A DNA stretch of 5,821 bases from Pseudomonadota bacterium (GTDB taxonomy: Bacteria; Pseudomonadota; Alphaproteobacteria; Rhizobiales; Methyloligellaceae), in the NCBI GenBank assembly GCA_022567275.1, contig JADFHH010000128.1, positions 1-5,821 on the forward strand, written 5' to 3'. Position numbers and translations under genes: made by a program. Under the pieces are notes generated by a model that saw only the letters and a program-made list of their open reading frames with translations, had not been told where the DNA came from and made no database searches. This document shows positions 4,636 through 5,821 of this stretch, in pieces. Position 1 is the stretch's first letter. Each line of letters begins with the position of its first letter.

Positions 4636-5821
4636 GTGGCCTTGACAACCGAGAGTGGCGCGCAGCCGATATTGAGCGCGGCGCAACCCGCCGGTGCGAA
4701 CATCATCGTGCCGGACGCGGCCATGCTGTTTACCGGCGACTTCGCCCGCTCGGGCCACGATCTCGTTCTGACCGGCCCGGACGGCGCGAAGCTCGTGCTG
4801 GAAGGCTATTTCAACACCGACACGCCTCCCTCTCTGGTCTCGCCGGACGGCGCGATGCTGACGGGCGATGTGGTGACGTCTCTGGCCGGACCGCAATTCC
4901 CCGGCCAATATGCGCAAGCGGGCGGCGCGCCCGAGGGCAAGCAAGCCATTGGCACGGTGCAGACCGTGGAGGGCTCCGCCAGCGTCATCCGCACCAACGG
5001 CGTCACCGAGACGCTCAAGGCCGGCGATCCGGTATTTCAGGGCGACGTGGTGCTGACAGGCCCCGGCGGCAAGCTCGGCATCGGTTTTCTCGACGGCACC
5101 TTGTTCTCCCTGTCGGCCAATGCACGGATGGTGCTGAACTCGCTGATCTACGATCCCGGCGGCGCCAACAATTCGATGCTGTTCTCCCTGATCGAGGGCA
5201 CGTTCATATTCGCCGCCGGCCAGATCGCGCCGACCGGCGAGATGAAAATCCAGACGCCGGTGGCCGTAATGGGCATCCGCGGCACCACGCCGACGGTCAC
5301 CATCAATTCAGCGCTTGGCACGGTCAATTTCTCCATCGTCGCCGATCTGGGCACCGGGAATGTGGGCATCTATACGCTTTACAGCCTGGATACGGGACTG
5401 GCGATTGGCACGGTGAGCAGCGTTGGCTCCAAATGGGAGGTCACCATAGATGGCCAGATCACTGAGCTTGATAAAACCGCAGAAGATTTGCTGGACGATG
5501 CGAGCGCGATCAGCCAGATCAACGCCGTCTTCACCGCGGTGCAGTCTTCCACGCCGCCGGGACCCCAGAACGGCCAGCAGACGCCGGGTTCAGGCGGGCT
5601 GAATACAAACCAGCCCAACCAGGGCACCATCGATAGCGATGGCACGTCCACCATCGATAGCGATGCCGGGCCCACCATCGATAGCGATGAAACGCAGGAG
5701 CAGGACCCGGACCCGGACCCGGAACCTGAGCCGGAACCAGAACCCAAACCGGAACCCGAACCCGAACCGGAGCCCGAACCGGAACCCGACCCCGAACCCC
5801 CCCCCCCGCCCGGCAAGGCCG
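4636..5821 (+). CDS. FecR-domain protein, N-terminus of a probable large secreted surface protein (3' end missing)
   Basis: The frame has no stop from 4609 to the window end, giving at least 395 residues. The start is probably GTG at 4636 (MALTTESGAQ), with a G-rich ribosome site about 7 bases upstream; an in-frame GTG at 4627 is possible, and a TAG at 4606 limits extension. Residues 22-60 (IIVPDAAMLF, SGHDLVLTGPDG, LVLEGYF) form a module seen at the front of many alphaproteobacterial giant adhesins. Residues about 104-217 form a FecR-like beta domain: IGTVQTVEGSASV, AGDPVFQGDVV, GIGFLDGTLFSLS, LIEGTFIFAAGQIA and the hallmark TPVAVMGIRGT. Then come a Gln/Asn/Gly linker, three TIDSD repeats (331-354) and a Pro-Glu/Asp stretch (357-392). 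There is no signal peptide or membrane segment, which fits type I secretion rather than the anti-sigma FecR. By analogy the rest would hold Ig/cadherin or RTX repeats, but these are not in view. Confidence 0.88.
   Translation, partial: MALTTESGAQPILSAAQPAGANIIVPDAAMLFTGDFARSGHDLVLTGPDGAKLVLEGYFNTDTPPSLVSPDGAMLTGDVVTSLAGPQFPGQYAQAGGAPEGKQAIGTVQTVEGSASVIRTNGVTETLKAGDPVFQGDVVLTGPGGKLGIGFLDGTLFSLSANARMVLNSLIYDPGGANNSMLFSLIEGTFIFAAGQIAPTGEMKIQTPVAVMGIRGTTPTVTINSALGTVNFSIVADLGTGNVGIYTLYSLDTGLAIGTVSSVGSKWEVTIDGQITELDKTAEDLLDDASAISQINAVFTAVQSSTPPGPQNGQQTPGSGGLNTNQPNQGTIDSDGTSTIDSDAGPTIDSDETQEQDPDPDPEPEPEPEPKPEPEPEPEPEPEPDPEPPPPPGKA
5626..5697 (+). repeat. Three tandem 24-base repeats (TIDSD octapeptide)
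   Basis: A 17-base identical core, CACCATCGATAGCGATG, occurs at 5625, 5649 and 5673, exactly 24 bases apart. In the FecR-protein frame it encodes TIDSDGTS, TIDSDAGP and TIDSDETQ. The first five codons are the same at every base in all three copies while the last three codons differ. That suggests recent duplication or gene conversion of the core. The acidic Asp-Ser-Asp pattern could bind calcium weakly or simply act as a flexible spacer. Confidence 0.85.
5704..5811 (+). repeat. Pro-Glu/Asp linker of hexamer repeats ending in an 11-C run
   Basis: Degenerate GAN-CCN hexamers encode residues 357-392 of the FecR protein: DP three times, a long run of EP with one KP at 371-372, DP, EP, then four more prolines. 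Such alternating Pro-acidic stretches form stiff extended rods, as in TonB. The tract ends in eleven consecutive C at 5797-5807, a length prone to polymerase slippage. Gain or loss of one C would shift the frame of everything downstream. Frame beyond this point also depends on the run being sequenced correctly. Confidence 0.85.

Noticed and set aside
5206..5217. FAAG in the FecR-like domain as a LapG-type protease site (T/P/A-AAG)
   Set aside because: The residue before AAG is Phe, and the segment is a core strand of the FecR-like domain (TFIFAAGQIA), so it is unlikely to be an exposed cleavage site.
4557..5465. A 302-codon plus-strand frame starting in the AT-rich region
   Set aside because: It is out of frame with the FecR-domain gene. 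It translates to an Arg/Gly/His-rich sequence without motifs, while the other frame gives clear FecR hallmarks and stays open to the window end.
5379..5816. A minus-strand frame coding a long Gly-Ser repeat protein
   Set aside because: The Gly-Ser repeat is just the reverse complement of the Pro-Glu codons of the FecR protein linker.

Overview
The window looks like chromosomal DNA from a GC-rich alphaproteobacterium. The basis is the hisF-hisE-coaA gene order (typical of Rhizobiales-type genomes, from memory), family-typical protein sequences, and C/G-ending codons throughout. Species cannot be named from the sequence.

Layout. Positions 1-1953 (+) hold the end of a histidine operon: the 3' part of hisF (imidazole glycerol phosphate synthase, cyclase subunit), hisE (phosphoribosyl-ATP pyrophosphatase), and coaA (type I pantothenate kinase, first step of CoA synthesis) only 9 bases behind hisE. 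Facing it on the minus strand at 1994-3621 is an AMP-binding acyl-CoA ligase gene. It is broken by an apparent one-base deletion near 2563-2565, so the N-terminal and C-terminal halves lie in different frames although both are well conserved. A 120-base divergent gap carries a 13-bp palindrome and leads to a short-chain dehydrogenase/reductase gene on the plus strand (3742-4404).

After a 231-base gap, an open-ended plus-strand reading frame starts near 4636 and runs off the window. The gap contains a GC-rich long inverted repeat and then an AT-rich block with a perfect 16-bp palindrome. The frame encodes the N-terminus of a FecR-domain protein of the kind found at the front of large secreted, repeat-rich surface proteins in alphaproteobacteria. 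It has no signal peptide. Its order is a conserved N-terminal module, a FecR-like domain, three 8-residue TIDSD tandem repeats, a 36-residue Pro-Glu/Asp linker, and an 11-C homopolymer that could make expression phase-variable.

How the genes relate. The his/coaA block is housekeeping. The ligase and the SDR share a divergent control region and could both act in lipid or aldehyde metabolism, but that is only inference from position. The FecR-type protein is the accessory part of the window and the most interesting region, together with its AT-rich, palindrome-bearing upstream region. No RNA genes, CRISPR arrays, insertion sequences or integrases were seen.
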